A stretch of 64,000 nucleotides of DNA from Trypanosoma brucei gambiense DAL972 (taxonomy: Eukaryota; Euglenozoa; Kinetoplastea; Trypanosomatida; Trypanosomatidae). The first letter of the stretch is position 1, and each line of letters opens with the position of its first letter. The position numbers and the translations under genes were made by a program. The notes under the pieces were generated by a model. That model did not search any database, had not been told where the DNA came from, and was given only the letters and a program-made list of their open reading frames with translations. Below are positions 53,092 to 63,066 of this stretch, piece after piece. Location of the stretch: positions 3,410,001-3,474,000 of the forward strand of contig NC_026743.1 of the NCBI RefSeq assembly GCF_000210295.1, given 5' to 3'.

Positions 53092-53454
53092 TTATTATAC
53101 TACCAGTTAATGAAAACATTAACAATTTCGGTGCTACAACATTGTTCTTACGATATGTTATTATTTTCTGATGGGCGATTGTACTGTACAGGAGTCGTAG
53201 GGGGTATATATGAGAAAAAAGAGAAAATAAAAAGGATAGGGTGTCGACCGCAACAAAAAAAAAAAAAGCAAAAGCCGTCCAAAAATTATGAGCATGTACA
53301 AAAATGTTCCAAATCCTTTGGCAACCGAAGTATGTAAAAGAAATAGCTGAGGCGATAGGTAAACCCCCGAACCATACCGATGTATTGTCTGCAACACATT
53401 CGTAATGTTCGGTGACGATATGGACCCTTTCCCGTTACTCAGCATACTTCTACG
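53092..53454. other. Intergenic spacer
   Basis: RTF2 3' UTR and the sequence where the 5' end of a normal fibrillarin gene should be. The purine-rich plus strand at 53209-53270 is a pyrimidine tract on the transcribed strand. No Gly/Arg-coding repeats are left here. Confidence 0.55.
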
Positions 53455-54117
53455 TCACGCGTTTGAGCGCCCACGCTTCCTAAACACTCGGTGAAGAGAA
53501 CGAAGTCTTCTATACTGTTTAACTTCATCACTTTCCTGATCCAGAATCAGGTGGACGGCGAAACTGGTTGCTCCACAAAACGGGCAAACCGATGCGGGAT
53601 CGTCATCCACGGGGCAATCCTTTTTTGCAGCGGCTGGTTTCCCAACAGACTCATTCACCGCAGCGCAAGCCACAACGTGCCCGCAAGACCAAAACCCAAG
53701 AAATTGGTGAAGACCTGAGGCAGAGTCATAACCTGTTACTGGGCACCGAATAAGCACCTTTCTGTCCTTCCCCTCCTCTACATTCGACACCTCACACACA
53801 TCAGATAGTTTCGATATTTTCATATCGCTGTTCAAATCGCTACTGTTCTGCTTATGGAGTGAACGTTTCTCCAATATGTTATCCAACACCGCCTTCTTTG
53901 AATACAGGCGTCCATAAAGATCAAAAACAACCGGAAGCTGCAGCGGCTCCAGTGACAGACCACAATGCGACCACCGCAAAACCTTTTCCTCCTTTAATTT
54001 TCGCGTCGTTTCTCCTCCACCATTGTCCCCTTTCCGCAGCTCATCAGCGGTGAGGAACACACGTGACTTTTCTAATATCCGCCGCTTGTTTGAGAGCGCT
54101 TGGCCATCGCCGCCCAT
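53455..54117 (-). CDS. RTF2: Replication termination factor 2 (RTF2) homologue
   Basis: A 220-residue protein starting at ATG 54117. The N-terminus MGGDGQALSNKRRILEK and the following WSHCGLSLEPLQLPVVFD and GRLYSKKAVLDNILEK are the hallmarks of the RTF2 family. The second half has the RING-like zinc site CPVTGYDSASGLHQFLGFWS, CGHVVACAAV and CPFCGATSF. In the first half the RING is degenerate, as usual for RTF2. The tail is short and basic (KRGRSNA); human RTF2 is longer (about 306 aa), with a long disordered tail that is absent here. RTF2 proteins act at stalled replication forks and have also been linked to splicing in some organisms. Assignment is strong, the exact role in this organism inferred. 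Confidence 0.9.
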   Translation of the reverse strand: MGGDGQALSNKRRILEKSRVFLTADELRKGDNGGGETTRKLKEEKVLRWSHCGLSLEPLQLPVVFDLYGRLYSKKAVLDNILEKRSLHKQNSSDLNSDMKISKLSDVCEVSNVEEGKDRKVLIRCPVTGYDSASGLHQFLGFWSCGHVVACAAVNESVGKPAAAKKDCPVDDDPASVCPFCGATSFAVHLILDQESDEVKQYRRLRSLHRVFRKRGRSNA

Positions 54118-54503
54118 CGGGGTATAACTTCATAGTCATGCATCAGGGGAAACCAATACCAAATAAAAAAAAAAAGATGGCAACGGTGGAGAGCAGTTTT
54201 GTTTGGCAGTGACGGTAGGACAATCAAAGGGGCACGGTGTCCCGAAAACGACTAAGAGCATCCACCGGTACAAAATGTTGCAGAGGGTACACGAATAACA
54301 AGAAGGTCTGGCTAAACACATGCATACACAGAGAAGGGGAGAAATACATAAAGGTAAGGGAGGCGAGAGATCCATCAACGTTGGCACTGGATGGTCGCCA
54401 CTCACTATGCTCAAAAACAAACAAAAAACTTTCTGAGGGCCCCACTACAATCTTTCTTCCATTCCGGCAGTTGATCCCTCACACCTACCGTCACTTCGCC
54501 AAC
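54118..54503. other. Intergenic spacer
   Basis: 3' UTR of the 124-aa gene and RTF2 5' region; an A-rich run on the plus strand at 54163-54177 supplies a T tract about 45-60 bases upstream of the RTF2 ATG. No gene. Confidence 0.5.
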
Positions 54504-54878
54504 TCATTCACCAAGACGAATATTCAATAACGGAAAACGCAAAGCTGCCGGTTCAAAGTCGTAGTAAACCGTCACCTCATGATGCGGAATATCCTCCTCA
54601 GAGGTCATTAGTAGTGCCGACGGAGGGGTTAACCCGAACGCCTCACGCAGCGACTGTTTGAAGTTGCGCACGATAAACCCAGGCTCGACACGGTTGAGCC
54701 ACATTCGAAAACCGTCACTTATTGCCCCTCCATGGTGCTCCTTGATTCTCTCCGCCACTCCGTAAAGTTCAAAATTCCAGTCACAGTTAAACTGGTCATC
54801 AAAGGCGGACACGCCCACCATTCTGTGGTGAACCACAACATTTGTATATTCTCCCCTCGGCACCGTAAGTCCAGTCAT
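54504..54878 (-). CDS. Small hypothetical protein (124 aa)
   Basis: The frame is open from a TAG further upstream, but the first ATG is at 54878 (MTGLTVPRGEYTNVVVHHR). The composition is that of a normal folded protein: alternating hydrophobic and charged residues, WNFELYGVAERIKEHHGG, GFRMWLNRVEPGFIVRNF, FGLTPPSALLMTSEEDI, and a C-terminal YDFEPAALRFPLLNIRLGE. There is no membrane segment or low complexity. I do not recognise the family. It lies between RTF2 and the 391-aa gene with short spacers, as expected for a genuine member of the polycistron. Confidence 0.75.
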   Translation of the reverse strand: MTGLTVPRGEYTNVVVHHRMVGVSAFDDQFNCDWNFELYGVAERIKEHHGGAISDGFRMWLNRVEPGFIVRNFKQSLREAFGLTPPSALLMTSEEDIPHHEVTVYYDFEPAALRFPLLNIRLGE

Positions 54879-55161
54879 TCTATGAACGCGATCCAACAAG
54901 CATACACGTATGGCAGCCAGTCGCTAAAACGCTAGCCCACCTCAATAATACTAACGCTAACAGCAAAAACAATGTTCATACACACCATTAAATGAGGGAA
55001 AGTTGAGAGAAAATTTTCACTCGGATGCATAGCAGGTTCCACATCTGGCACTACTTATTAGTGCACGTATATACGGTACGATACATACAGAGAGGCACGC
55101 ATATAAGGCAAGCACAACAAAAGGAGGAGGGTGAGAAGATAATAAAAATCAGACTGCGCCA

Positions 55162-56337
55162 TCATCTGTCTTCAGTCCTCTGCTTGTCATCAACTGCCCC
55201 AAGCAACTTTGACTCCAAAAACGAAAACCGCGCCTCCAACGCGTCAAACCGCCCCGATATCTTTTTGTCCATGTTCTCCAGCATCGTCATGATGTTTATC
55301 ATAGTGGCTGAGATAAGCGGTTGCTCTGGCTCCGTATTCCCCTTCCCGCACGACGTCTGGTAGCTTACACTCGAGCCGGCTATGGGCATGGCCTCGGAGG
55401 AGGAATGCTGCGACAAAGCGGAACGGTCGAGCGGGAGGGGTTCCAGGTACACAACAGGGTCCCAAATAACTCGAACCAAATAGAGTGAATCCACAGAACT
55501 TGTGTACACGCACAGCCGCCACCGCTCATGCCGTCCTCTGTATTGGCACTCGTCAGTACAAAAAAATGTCGCTCGGTGATACGCGCTTCCCTCGTGAACT
55601 AATACCTTTTTGCTGCCGAGGGTAAAGGTCCACTTGTGGCCTAAAAAGGTTTCCTCATTGGGGGTAAATATCTCCGCTCGCGTGACGTATGTCATGCCGT
55701 TCCAGGAAGACGTGGGATGCTGGGCAGATGGACCGATGTAACACTTCTGAAGCTCCACATTGGCCGTCTCGAGACTAGACAGTAGCCCCAATATGTCACG
55801 CTCGCCAATAAGGGGCGAGTTCCCCCAGTAAGGTGTTTCACAGTCCGTGTTACCCTGCTGGGGGGTAACCACTGTCGGTATCCTGTAGCGCTTGCCGGAA
55901 AAATGCATAACCGAATCATCTCCACTGCAACAAGAAAGATTCGTTTGCGGTCCGCGATCGACGGGCTCGGGACCATACTTCCCAACGAGTATTGCCATCA
56001 ATTGTTCTTCCTTCCCCTTATATGCAGCCAAATATTCCGATATTCTGCTCAGATTCTTTGGGTTGTACTGCTCGTAAAAGCGATGAAGTCGTTGATAGTA
56101 CCTCGTGCAAGCGTCCCCATCCACACCAGATTGCTTCTCGTGGGCATAGCCGGAGTTACTCTCCCGCGACTCCCAAGCACTCTCAGTTAAATTCGAGTGC
56201 ATCCCTGATCGCACGCTGCACAGCAGTTGCTGAGGAGGAATATTTGAAGGGGGAGAACCACTTGAAGGAGTTGTGTTGCACTCCCGGTTATGTGGCTTCG
56301 CACACTCGTCTGTTTCGGGGGGCGACAGGCCCTCCAT
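55162..56337 (-). CDS. Hypothetical protein with YGPEP motif and coiled coil (391 aa)
   Basis: The gene starts at ATG 56337 (MEGLSPPETDECAKPHN). After a Ser/Pro/Asn-rich leader, residues about 80-125 carry a conserved-looking helical motif (LHRFYEQYNPKNLSRISEYL, then KGKEEQLMAILVGKYGPEP). From memory this motif recurs in several otherwise unrelated trypanosomatid proteins. The middle (about 215-320) looks like a folded beta-rich domain: FLGHKWTFTLGSKKVLVHEG, RWRLCVYTSSVDSLYLVRVI, VVYLEPLPLD. The C-terminus is a coiled coil (MLENMDKKISGRFDALEARF), consistent with oligomerisation. The role is unknown. Confidence 0.85.
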   Translation of the reverse strand: MEGLSPPETDECAKPHNRECNTTPSSGSPPSNIPPQQLLCSVRSGMHSNLTESAWESRESNSGYAHEKQSGVDGDACTRYYQRLHRFYEQYNPKNLSRISEYLAAYKGKEEQLMAILVGKYGPEPVDRGPQTNLSCCSGDDSVMHFSGKRYRIPTVVTPQQGNTDCETPYWGNSPLIGERDILGLLSSLETANVELQKCYIGPSAQHPTSSWNGMTYVTRAEIFTPNEETFLGHKWTFTLGSKKVLVHEGSAYHRATFFCTDECQYRGRHERWRLCVYTSSVDSLYLVRVIWDPVVYLEPLPLDRSALSQHSSSEAMPIAGSSVSYQTSCGKGNTEPEQPLISATMINIMTMLENMDKKISGRFDALEARFSFLESKLLGAVDDKQRTEDR

Positions 56338-57901
56338 GGAGGTAAGATTTTCTTTCCCTCAGGTTTCAAAAGGGTCAGCCTCCCCCTCATGCACATATTC
56401 CAAGTAGCACCCAGTAACCAAAGTAAAAAAAAAGAAATTAGCGGCACCGGCATGTATGCAAAGGAGATGAACAAACGATGCAAAGCGGCAGTTCAGATAC
56501 GACCGTACAAATATGAGGCCAGAGAGTGATGACAACGCACACATGCACGGGGGCGAAGCATTGGCCACCTTCGCTGCCCCGGTAGAGCCTCCAAGTGGAA
56601 ACCAGCATATTATTCGACCCACAGAACCCCAATCGAAGAAAAAGAATCAAAAAGAGGGGCAACGGGAAATAGAAAACCAGAAGACAAAATGCAATTCCAG
56701 TATCCGTCAAGGATTTAAAATCCATGAATCGGCGCATAAAGGACAGCACCTCACCGAGGGAAACGGAAAAAAAAAAGTCCATCATGGCATGGAACTGAGC
56801 GATTTTCCAGTTTTTTTTTATTTTTATTCTGCACAGCGCATGGTGGCTGAGTTCATTGCTGTCACGTTCTTCAAACCGGCCTGAGTCAATCCCCCCCCCC
56901 CTGAGAAAACAACAGCAGGACCTCTCCAATACCCCACGGCCGCTAAACCGTATACTCCACTTCGTGTTAGACATATTGTTGCTACTAAAACATTAGACGC
57001 ATAACCGCTTGTAGAATCCGCTACCTCACTTGGTGGGCCCGAAAATGTGAAATCATTCCAGTGGCCGTCCCATTGCTCAAACTGCGCTTAACCTCACACA
57101 CTCCTCCACCGGGCGAAACCGCGTGGAGAGATACAGATAATCCATTAACATCCGTCATCGGCTTAATCCACCTCGTGAAAGCACTGCGCTGGTCTGCGTA
57201 TCGGGCAAAGACTCAACAAAGAAGGTAACTCAATCACCTCCTTCCACCTGCTGCGGCAAAACACAAGCAAGACGCATCAACACTTAAGCAAATGAACAGA
57301 GAGATGAAAAAAATTAAAAAAAAAAAGAAGAAACGTGAAGACATATCGAGTTAATAAATTTTTTTTAAAAAAAAGTCAAACTCATTTATCCTCAACCGCG
57401 CCTCCCCCTCCAGCCCCGCGACTTTCCCCTCGCGAAGTCAACAACCGTTGGGGGGAGAAAGAAAAACGCTGCGGAATTGGCGCAAGTTGCCAAGGTGCAG
57501 AAATGAGAATTAAGGTGGTGAACACATGTTAATTTTACTCGGTGATTATTCCGCGCTTCAAAAAGAAAATAAACCTTCTCGCCTTACTCCCATCATCATT
57601 CTTAGCCCCCCTCGCATGAAACACCGCTGCAACCCACCGACCCTCCCCCAACTATTCAGATGTTGGAATACGGAGAACTGGTTAGGAGAGGGGAGATCTC
57701 GGTTTTTTTCTCAACTCCCCACACTCCTGTCATGCGTCTTCACCCTTCTTAGGAATTCTCAAATGCATCCACTCTGTCGTCACTCTTTTTGTGTCTTATT
57801 GCAGGCTCACAATGGCCTCGACGCTTACACCACCAGGCCCCCTGAGTTGCACAATGAGACAAGCAAAGAAGGTACGAAATGCAACAGCCGAACCACAATT
57901 A
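56338..57901. other. Intergenic spacer (1.6 kb)
   Basis: BRX1 3' UTR and 5' region of the 391-aa gene. C9-type and A/T runs lie at 56890-56900, 56768-56778, 56809-56825 and 57307-57375. A 178-codon ATG frame at 56438-56974 is rich in Phe, Cys, Leu and Arg, crosses a pyrimidine tract and looks non-coding. No convincing gene. Confidence 0.5.
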
Positions 57902-58825
57902 TCAATCGCGGAATACTAAGTCCAATGGGTTCGGTTCCGGCGCGGGATTTAGCGCCTTGTGAATCTTTGATTTCGCTTTAACGGCCTCGTTCATGTGTAC
58001 CTTCTCCAGCCGCCGCGTCTTCCTGTCGCGACGCTGCTCCGTGGGGGTCCTGGCCAGCGCATTTTTCCAAATGACGTTCCCCTTGAAGCACCCGTTGAAT
58101 ATGGACGTCGGCTCCAACGTAAAACGTGGTCCAATTTCCATCAATGACTTTGGCTCCGTGTCAATTATCTGGTAGTGACGGAACCATATGTGTCCATCAA
58201 GGTAGAAAAAGCACAAAATGTGGTCAACAAACGGCTTAGATCTTGGGTGATACCGTGGGGTATTGAATGTCATTTGGAGAAGTGACTTCACGACCCGTAG
58301 GTGTGGTTGGGTCTCAAAATCCCTGTCAAAGTGGAGGAGCGGCCTACTATACTTCAAGCAGTTTCCAGCCATGCGTAGTTCATCTGCCGTGTGTACATTT
58401 GTTAATTGCATCTTCACACTGGGACCCCGCGGAGCCTGAGCAATCCAAAGGTAACTGATATCCTGGCGGTGAGCCTCAATAAAGAGTGAACTATTGCACT
58501 GGTGAAGCTCGCAAAGTTCAATCACACTATCTCCTAGGCCACCAGTACGACCAAGCTTCGGGTGCTCCCGAGCATGCGGCATCAAATTCCGGATGTCAAG
58601 AAGAAGATGGCGGTCTCGACTAGATATATTACGGGAGCCCAAAACTAGGCACTTCTGCCGGTTTGTCATCCGCTTATCCGTTGTTGCGCGTTTCAGCTGC
58701 ATTTCGCCGATCATTGACTCCTCCACCACACCCCTTTCCCCATGAACTTCTTGCTTTGTTTCCTGGGTCCCTCCATGTTCCTCACTTGAATCGGCGAGCC
58801 GCTGACGTTTCTCCCTCTTAACCAT
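57902..58825 (-). CDS. BRX1: Ribosome biogenesis protein BRX1 (Brix domain)
   Basis: A 307-residue protein starting at ATG 58825 (MVKREKRQRLADSSEEH). The Brix/sigma-70-like domain is complete: RQKCLVLGSRNISSRDRHLL, DIRNLMPHAREHPKL, SLFIEAHRQDISYLWIAQAP, NVHTADELRMAGNCLKYSRP, TFNTPRYHPRSKPFVDHILC, IWFRHYQIIDTE and IGPRFTLEPTSIFNGCFKG. These are specific to BRX1 rather than RPF1, RPF2, SSF1 or IMP4. BRX1 acts in the nucleolus in early pre-60S assembly with EBP2. The tail is basic and ends in DLVFRD. Length matches the family. Confidence 0.95.
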   Translation of the reverse strand: MVKREKRQRLADSSEEHGGTQETKQEVHGERGVVEESMIGEMQLKRATTDKRMTNRQKCLVLGSRNISSRDRHLLLDIRNLMPHAREHPKLGRTGGLGDSVIELCELHQCNSSLFIEAHRQDISYLWIAQAPRGPSVKMQLTNVHTADELRMAGNCLKYSRPLLHFDRDFETQPHLRVVKSLLQMTFNTPRYHPRSKPFVDHILCFFYLDGHIWFRHYQIIDTEPKSLMEIGPRFTLEPTSIFNGCFKGNVIWKNALARTPTEQRRDRKTRRLEKVHMNEAVKAKSKIHKALNPAPEPNPLDLVFRD

Positions 58826-59179
58826 TGACTACTTCCTTCTTCTGCAAACAACCTTTTCCACCGCAACACTTTCACAAGTCAATTTAGAAGAGATAAGATA
58901 CAATATGAAAGAGACCTGAAACCTCTTTAAACAAATATGGACACGCATTTGCATTATGTGGGCGCAACCCCTGTGCATCAAAAGCCGATATTCATCACCA
59001 GTCCTCCCAGAGCAAAAAGTTTTTAATTCCTTTTAAAAAAGGCACTGCGCTCATAACAGTAAGAGGAAGAAAAAGCTGGTCTGAGAAGCAAAGAACAAAC
59101 CGAACAGGGTTGTGCAACTATTACGGTAGCAAGCATCACCACCCTCTACGTGCCTCCGTATACACAGGGGACAACATTT
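58826..59179. other. Intergenic spacer
   Basis: SNARE-gene 3' UTR and BRX1 5' region. Plus-strand purines around 59029-59080 give a pyrimidine tract upstream of BRX1. No gene. Confidence 0.5.
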
Positions 59180-60151
59180 TCATATGACGTCAAACTGCAT
59201 GAGAAAAAAACCTACTAAGGACATAATGAGTAAGATGCAACAAACGTATAAGAAAACACTCATTGGCTTCATTTCCTTAACGAGCTTCTTCAGGCGTACG
59301 TTCAGAGTGTGCAGCTGCTCGGTTTGTTTATTCATTACCTGCTCCGTGTTGTCTAAATGCTTATTTTGCATATCAATCTGCCCCCCAATCTCCAGTGCTA
59401 GGGTATGCAACCTAGACACTCCCTTTGAAACTACTTCAAGAGAATTTTGTATTTTCTTGTCCTGGGCCGCAATTGTCTTCATCGCCTCCGCCGTGTCCTC
59501 GTGATCCTCCAAGCGGCCTCCACCCACCGTGTCGTCTTCAAGGTTAGCCCCCGCGTACGGATCAACATGACCACCACCGTCCTTTTTGTCTCGCCACAAT
59601 GAGCCAAGTTCGCCACGAAGTTGGGCCCTACGACCGACAAGCAATTCCTGACCCACATTCACCCCGCTCGTTGCAGCAATTCGCTGGTGGTCAGACTCCT
59701 TTACCAGCTCCAGAGTAGCAAGACAATCCTTATATTGTCCAGATTTGGCAGAATGCGCCTTCTCCAACAAAGCAATCTTGTGTGGTTTCGCTTTCTTCCT
59801 TCTGGTTTCCTTTTCAAGGGCAGCACCGGACTTATTCACTTCTTGCTTCATTTCTTCCAGTATAGTTTCAAGGTTTCTTATGTCTTTATGTATTGCAAGT
59901 GATTGTTCCACGGCTATTCGGTCCTGACCGTGGCGCGCAGCGCCCTCATTGCGTTCCTTAATATTTTCCTTAACTCGCTCGACGCAGCGAATGAACGCTA
60001 ACGTCAAATCACGAAAGGGGTCGCCGGTCGTTTCTATCTCTTTGGGCTCATCCGTACGGCCCGCACGCTCACGCACACGGCGGATCCTCTTTATTGTCTC
60101 CCGCAGCATGGCACGCATGAAGCCATCCCTGTTGGGTAAGTAATTAGGCAT
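59180..60151 (-). CDS. Q-type SNARE (Qc-like), tail-anchored
   Basis: A 323-residue protein starting at ATG 60151. Helical, charged N-terminal region (residues 1-190), then a SNARE heptad region (about 222-290), VSKGVSRLHTLALEIGGQID followed by MQNKHLDNTEQV, with Gln at the expected ionic zero layer (DMQNKH). The pattern is closest to Qc or to the C-terminal half of SNAP-25. A single membrane anchor at the very C-terminus (MSVFLYVCCILLIMSLVGFF) leaves five residues behind it. SNAREs drive fusion of transport vesicles; which compartment this one serves cannot be told from sequence. A TA run ending in TATAG on the plus strand (60197-60216) lies about 50 bases upstream. Confidence 0.87.
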   Translation of the reverse strand: MPNYLPNRDGFMRAMLRETIKRIRRVRERAGRTDEPKEIETTGDPFRDLTLAFIRCVERVKENIKERNEGAARHGQDRIAVEQSLAIHKDIRNLETILEEMKQEVNKSGAALEKETRRKKAKPHKIALLEKAHSAKSGQYKDCLATLELVKESDHQRIAATSGVNVGQELLVGRRAQLRGELGSLWRDKKDGGGHVDPYAGANLEDDTVGGGRLEDHEDTAEAMKTIAAQDKKIQNSLEVVSKGVSRLHTLALEIGGQIDMQNKHLDNTEQVMNKQTEQLHTLNVRLKKLVKEMKPMSVFLYVCCILLIMSLVGFFLMQFDVI

Positions 60152-60623
60152 TTACTGCTCTCAATAAACCCCTACACAACCAACTGCAAAACAAGAATAT
60201 ATATATATATATATAGTTAAAAGCAAAAATGATAAAGCGTTTGCACGGGTGAATGGAGCGGAAATGTACCACACAAAAGACTGCCGAGCCTCCAACAAGG
60301 AAACAGCACACAACCTACACACTTATCGCTGTAACCAATCGACAGATATATTAACACTGTAAACCGCGAGGTGTTGTAAAGAACCTTTCTTATTAGATAT
60401 ACAGAGAAAAAAAACGGGAACCGCAAAGGGAAAAGAAAGTAAAACGCCCGCGTCGTTCGATTCATTCCTTGGATTACCCATCACTTTTCTCTCCTTAAGG
60501 TGGAACATTCTTCCCTCACTCCTTTCATTGGCCTTTTTCTCTTTCGTCTCTCCATTCCTTTACTATTTCCCCTCTCCCTTGCTCGTGCGGACCCGCGCCC
60601 CCAGCTCCCATACTGGAAAACGA
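60152..60623. other. Intergenic spacer
   Basis: 3' UTR of the 342-aa gene and SNARE 5' region; TA run at 60197-60214; purine-rich plus strand at 60404-60440. No gene. Confidence 0.5.
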
Positions 60624-61652
60624 TTACCATACACCCTCACCGTTGCCAAGCTGACGGTTGATGGTTGTAGAATCGCGAAGGGAACGAAGAGGGTGTTCTC
60701 CCAAATCGGGTTGACGCACTCTGCTCATTGTGGGGCCGAAGTTCCGCTGCGGGAGTTGCGAGGGAGGGCCATAAGAATTGTATTGCATTCCTTGGTGAAA
60801 AGGTCTTGTACTGCTCTCCAGTGGCCGCCAACCCATTGACGACAAGTCGACACCATGGTTCGGCTGCGGATTCCAGTGCGTATTTCGAGTGATATCCGAC
60901 ACTGCGACCGGATTCGGGAAAATACGAGCTGCAGCCGACGGTTCCGCCCGATAGAAATGCTGGGACTGCGTGGTGGGCAAACCCAGCTGTGGTGGTTGTT
61001 CACCCGGTTGTCCAGAAAAGGTAAACGTGCATAAATTCTCTGACGCCACAGCTGTCACTCGTGGAGGCAGCACAGTTTGCTCCTCAAAGATACGGTCAAT
61101 CTCAAGCACATAATACTTCACTGGAGGTGCCTGTTCCATTTCCTCTTCCTGTGGTTCGATGGGTACGTCCACAACGGGAATCTCTTCCTGTATAGCAATG
61201 TACGGAGGTTCTTCGTTGTTGCTCGGTGGTTCCATAGTTATAGGAACCTCATCCTGAACCTCAGCTGGTGAGTCTACAGCATCCTCCGTCACCGCAATCG
61301 TATCACCTCCATTCAAAAAGGTTACGGGTTCGGGTTCGGGTTCCGACTCCGGCTCCGGGGCCGGTAGAGCAACCACAACTTCGTTCTTACCGCGGGCGAT
61401 CTCTAAAAACGAAGGTGAACTACCACCCCTCGCCCATGCATTAGAAGGAGGCACACGAACCTTTTGTTGCACCAAAGGGCCTTTGGTTGAAGGGGGGTCG
61501 GTTGGTCGCGAGTCCCCACCTTTGTTGCCTACGGGAGCCCTTTTTCTTGCCTCGTTTAGCGGTTGATTTTGCTTTTCCTCTTTATTTGGCCGACTGCGCG
61601 TACCATCCTTCTCATCCGCCTTCACGGGTCGTCCTTTACCTCTCGCGTTCAT
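60624..61652 (-). CDS. Pro/Glu-rich hypothetical protein (342 aa)
   Basis: The frame opens two codons earlier at a TTG; ATG 61652 (MNARGKGRPVKADEKDG) is the start. It is basic at the N-terminus, then acidic with a Pro-Glu repeat (PEPESEPEPEPVTF) and further Pro/Glu stretches (IPVVDVPIEPQEEEMEQAP). A short conserved-looking patch YVLEIDRIFEEQTVLPPRV, then an aromatic/Gln/Pro/Asn-rich C-terminus (NTHWNPQPNHGVDLSSMGW, QGMQYNSYGPPSQLPQRNFG). The composition is that of a disordered scaffold or RNA-granule type protein. No domain recognised; the sticky C-terminus is consistent with RNA-binding partners, which is a guess. Confidence 0.85.
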   Translation of the reverse strand: MNARGKGRPVKADEKDGTRSRPNKEEKQNQPLNEARKRAPVGNKGGDSRPTDPPSTKGPLVQQKVRVPPSNAWARGGSSPSFLEIARGKNEVVVALPAPEPESEPEPEPVTFLNGGDTIAVTEDAVDSPAEVQDEVPITMEPPSNNEEPPYIAIQEEIPVVDVPIEPQEEEMEQAPPVKYYVLEIDRIFEEQTVLPPRVTAVASENLCTFTFSGQPGEQPPQLGLPTTQSQHFYRAEPSAAARIFPNPVAVSDITRNTHWNPQPNHGVDLSSMGWRPLESSTRPFHQGMQYNSYGPPSQLPQRNFGPTMSRVRQPDLGEHPLRSLRDSTTINRQLGNGEGVW

Positions 61653-61914
61653 TAACAATCAACCGACAAAATAAAAATTACTACAGACAATCCTCTTCTT
61701 GCAGAAAAATAACAAAAACCCTTTAGAGGCACCCCGAAAGGGGAAGAACATGAGGAAAAAGAACGAAGCATTCATAATACAACCACAAGCACTAAAAAGA
61801 TAGGAGGAAAAAGACCAGGGCAAACGTACAAAGAGGCAACACACTAAAAACATTAAATTAAAAATACCAAACCGAAAAATAAAGCAGAAACAATCCTGTA
61901 CAGCCCGGATCTCG

Positions 61915-62715
61915 TTAAGCAGCCACCATCTTCCTTCCCATAGAGAGGAACTCGGAGTGCTCGTCGGTGGGGTCGCGCGACACCTCCGTCTCCGCCCAGA
62001 GGTCGGGGGTAAGGAAGCCGTATGTCTTGCGCAGCGCATAGAATGTGGCCATGATGAAATTACCACGCGTACGCGTCTTACCACATGAGCTAGTATATAC
62101 GTCCTCAACGCCGGCAAACTCAAGAATCTTCTTCGGCACAGGCGCAGCAACGATACCAGCACCACGTGGGGCAGGGATCAAGCGAACGGCAACGGAGCCG
62201 CACTTCCCGGTTACCTTGATAGGGATTGTATGCGGTTCACCGATCTTGTTACCCCAGTAGCCACGGCGCACAGGCACAATACTCAGCTTCGCAGCGATCA
62301 TTGACGCACGGATGGCCAGGGACACCTCCTTGCCGACGCGGGCGCCGACACCAATGTGGCCGTTACCGTCACCAACAACATTGAAGGCCTTGAAGCGTGT
62401 GCGCTGTCCGGCAGACGTTGCCTTCTGCACGGGGAAAACAAGCATCATCTCATCACGGAGGTCGCCTTCGCGGATCAGTTGGTCCACGATCTGATGCTCT
62501 TTGATGGGCATCGAAAAGAGGAAGATTTCCTCCAGCGAGGTGATCTTTTGATCCTTCACAAGGCGGCCAAGTTTTGTGCATGGCACCCATTCCTTCTCAT
62601 CACCACCACCGCCACGACCGCCACGACCACCGCGACCGCCGCGACCGCCACGTCCGCCACGGCCACGACCGAAGCCGCGCTGCTCGCCACCTGTACCGCG
62701 TGGTGCGTCAGCCAT
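61915..62715 (-). CDS. RPS2: 40S ribosomal protein S2 (uS5), copy 2
   Basis: The start is ATG 62715 (a GTG two codons upstream extends the frame but is not needed). The 266-residue product is identical to copy 1 at 45081-45881, including the RGG-rich N-terminus and uS5 core. By eye the DNA is also identical from TTAAGCAGCC just past the stop to CCATTCTC just before the ATG, while the flanks are unrelated. The upstream pyrimidine tract (about 62765-62803) and acceptor belong to this copy only. Two genes probably raise the dose of an abundant product. Confidence 0.97.
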   Translation of the reverse strand: MADAPRGTGGEQRGFGRGRGGRGGRGGRGGRGGRGGGGDEKEWVPCTKLGRLVKDQKITSLEEIFLFSMPIKEHQIVDQLIREGDLRDEMMLVFPVQKATSAGQRTRFKAFNVVGDGNGHIGVGARVGKEVSLAIRASMIAAKLSIVPVRRGYWGNKIGEPHTIPIKVTGKCGSVAVRLIPAPRGAGIVAAPVPKKILEFAGVEDVYTSSCGKTRTRGNFIMATFYALRKTYGFLTPDLWAETEVSRDPTDEHSEFLSMGRKMVAA

Positions 62716-63066
62716 TCTCACTGTTCTTGGACGTCTGCTTTGGGCGGGTCGACGGAAGTCGGCAGTGTTGAGTAGAAGTAGAAGAAAAAGAGGGAAATCG
62801 ACAGGTAGGGAATCATATATATATATATATATATATTTATATGCAAATGTGATAAAAAACTCAGAAATTCATGGTGATCAAATAGAAACACCGCCGAAGC
62901 AGTGTCATTTAACGACAAAAAGTTGTTTGTCTGCGAGAAAAGTAATATCTGATGCCCTGACACGGTAAAGGATTTAACCCCTACATCGCTGCATCAGATG
63001 GGTATATCAGGGCGGTAGACAAAACAGGAATTATTAGCAGGGGACAGTGGTTTAGATGACGAGTTC
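62716..63066. other. Intergenic spacer
   Basis: PEX13 3' UTR and RPS2 copy 2 5' region. A TA run at about 62815-62837 and a purine-rich plus-strand tract (62765-62795) precede the RPS2 gene. No gene. Confidence 0.5.

Noticed and set aside
56438..56974. A 178-codon minus-strand frame with ATG start
   Set aside because: Composition is Phe/Leu/Cys/Arg-rich, part of it is encoded by a pyrimidine tract, and it overlaps the expected splice region of the 391-aa gene. I see no domain.
57526..57981. A 151-codon plus-strand frame
   Set aside because: It is on the strand opposite to every other gene, partly overlaps BRX1, and its composition is Pro/Ser/Arg/Leu-rich without pattern.
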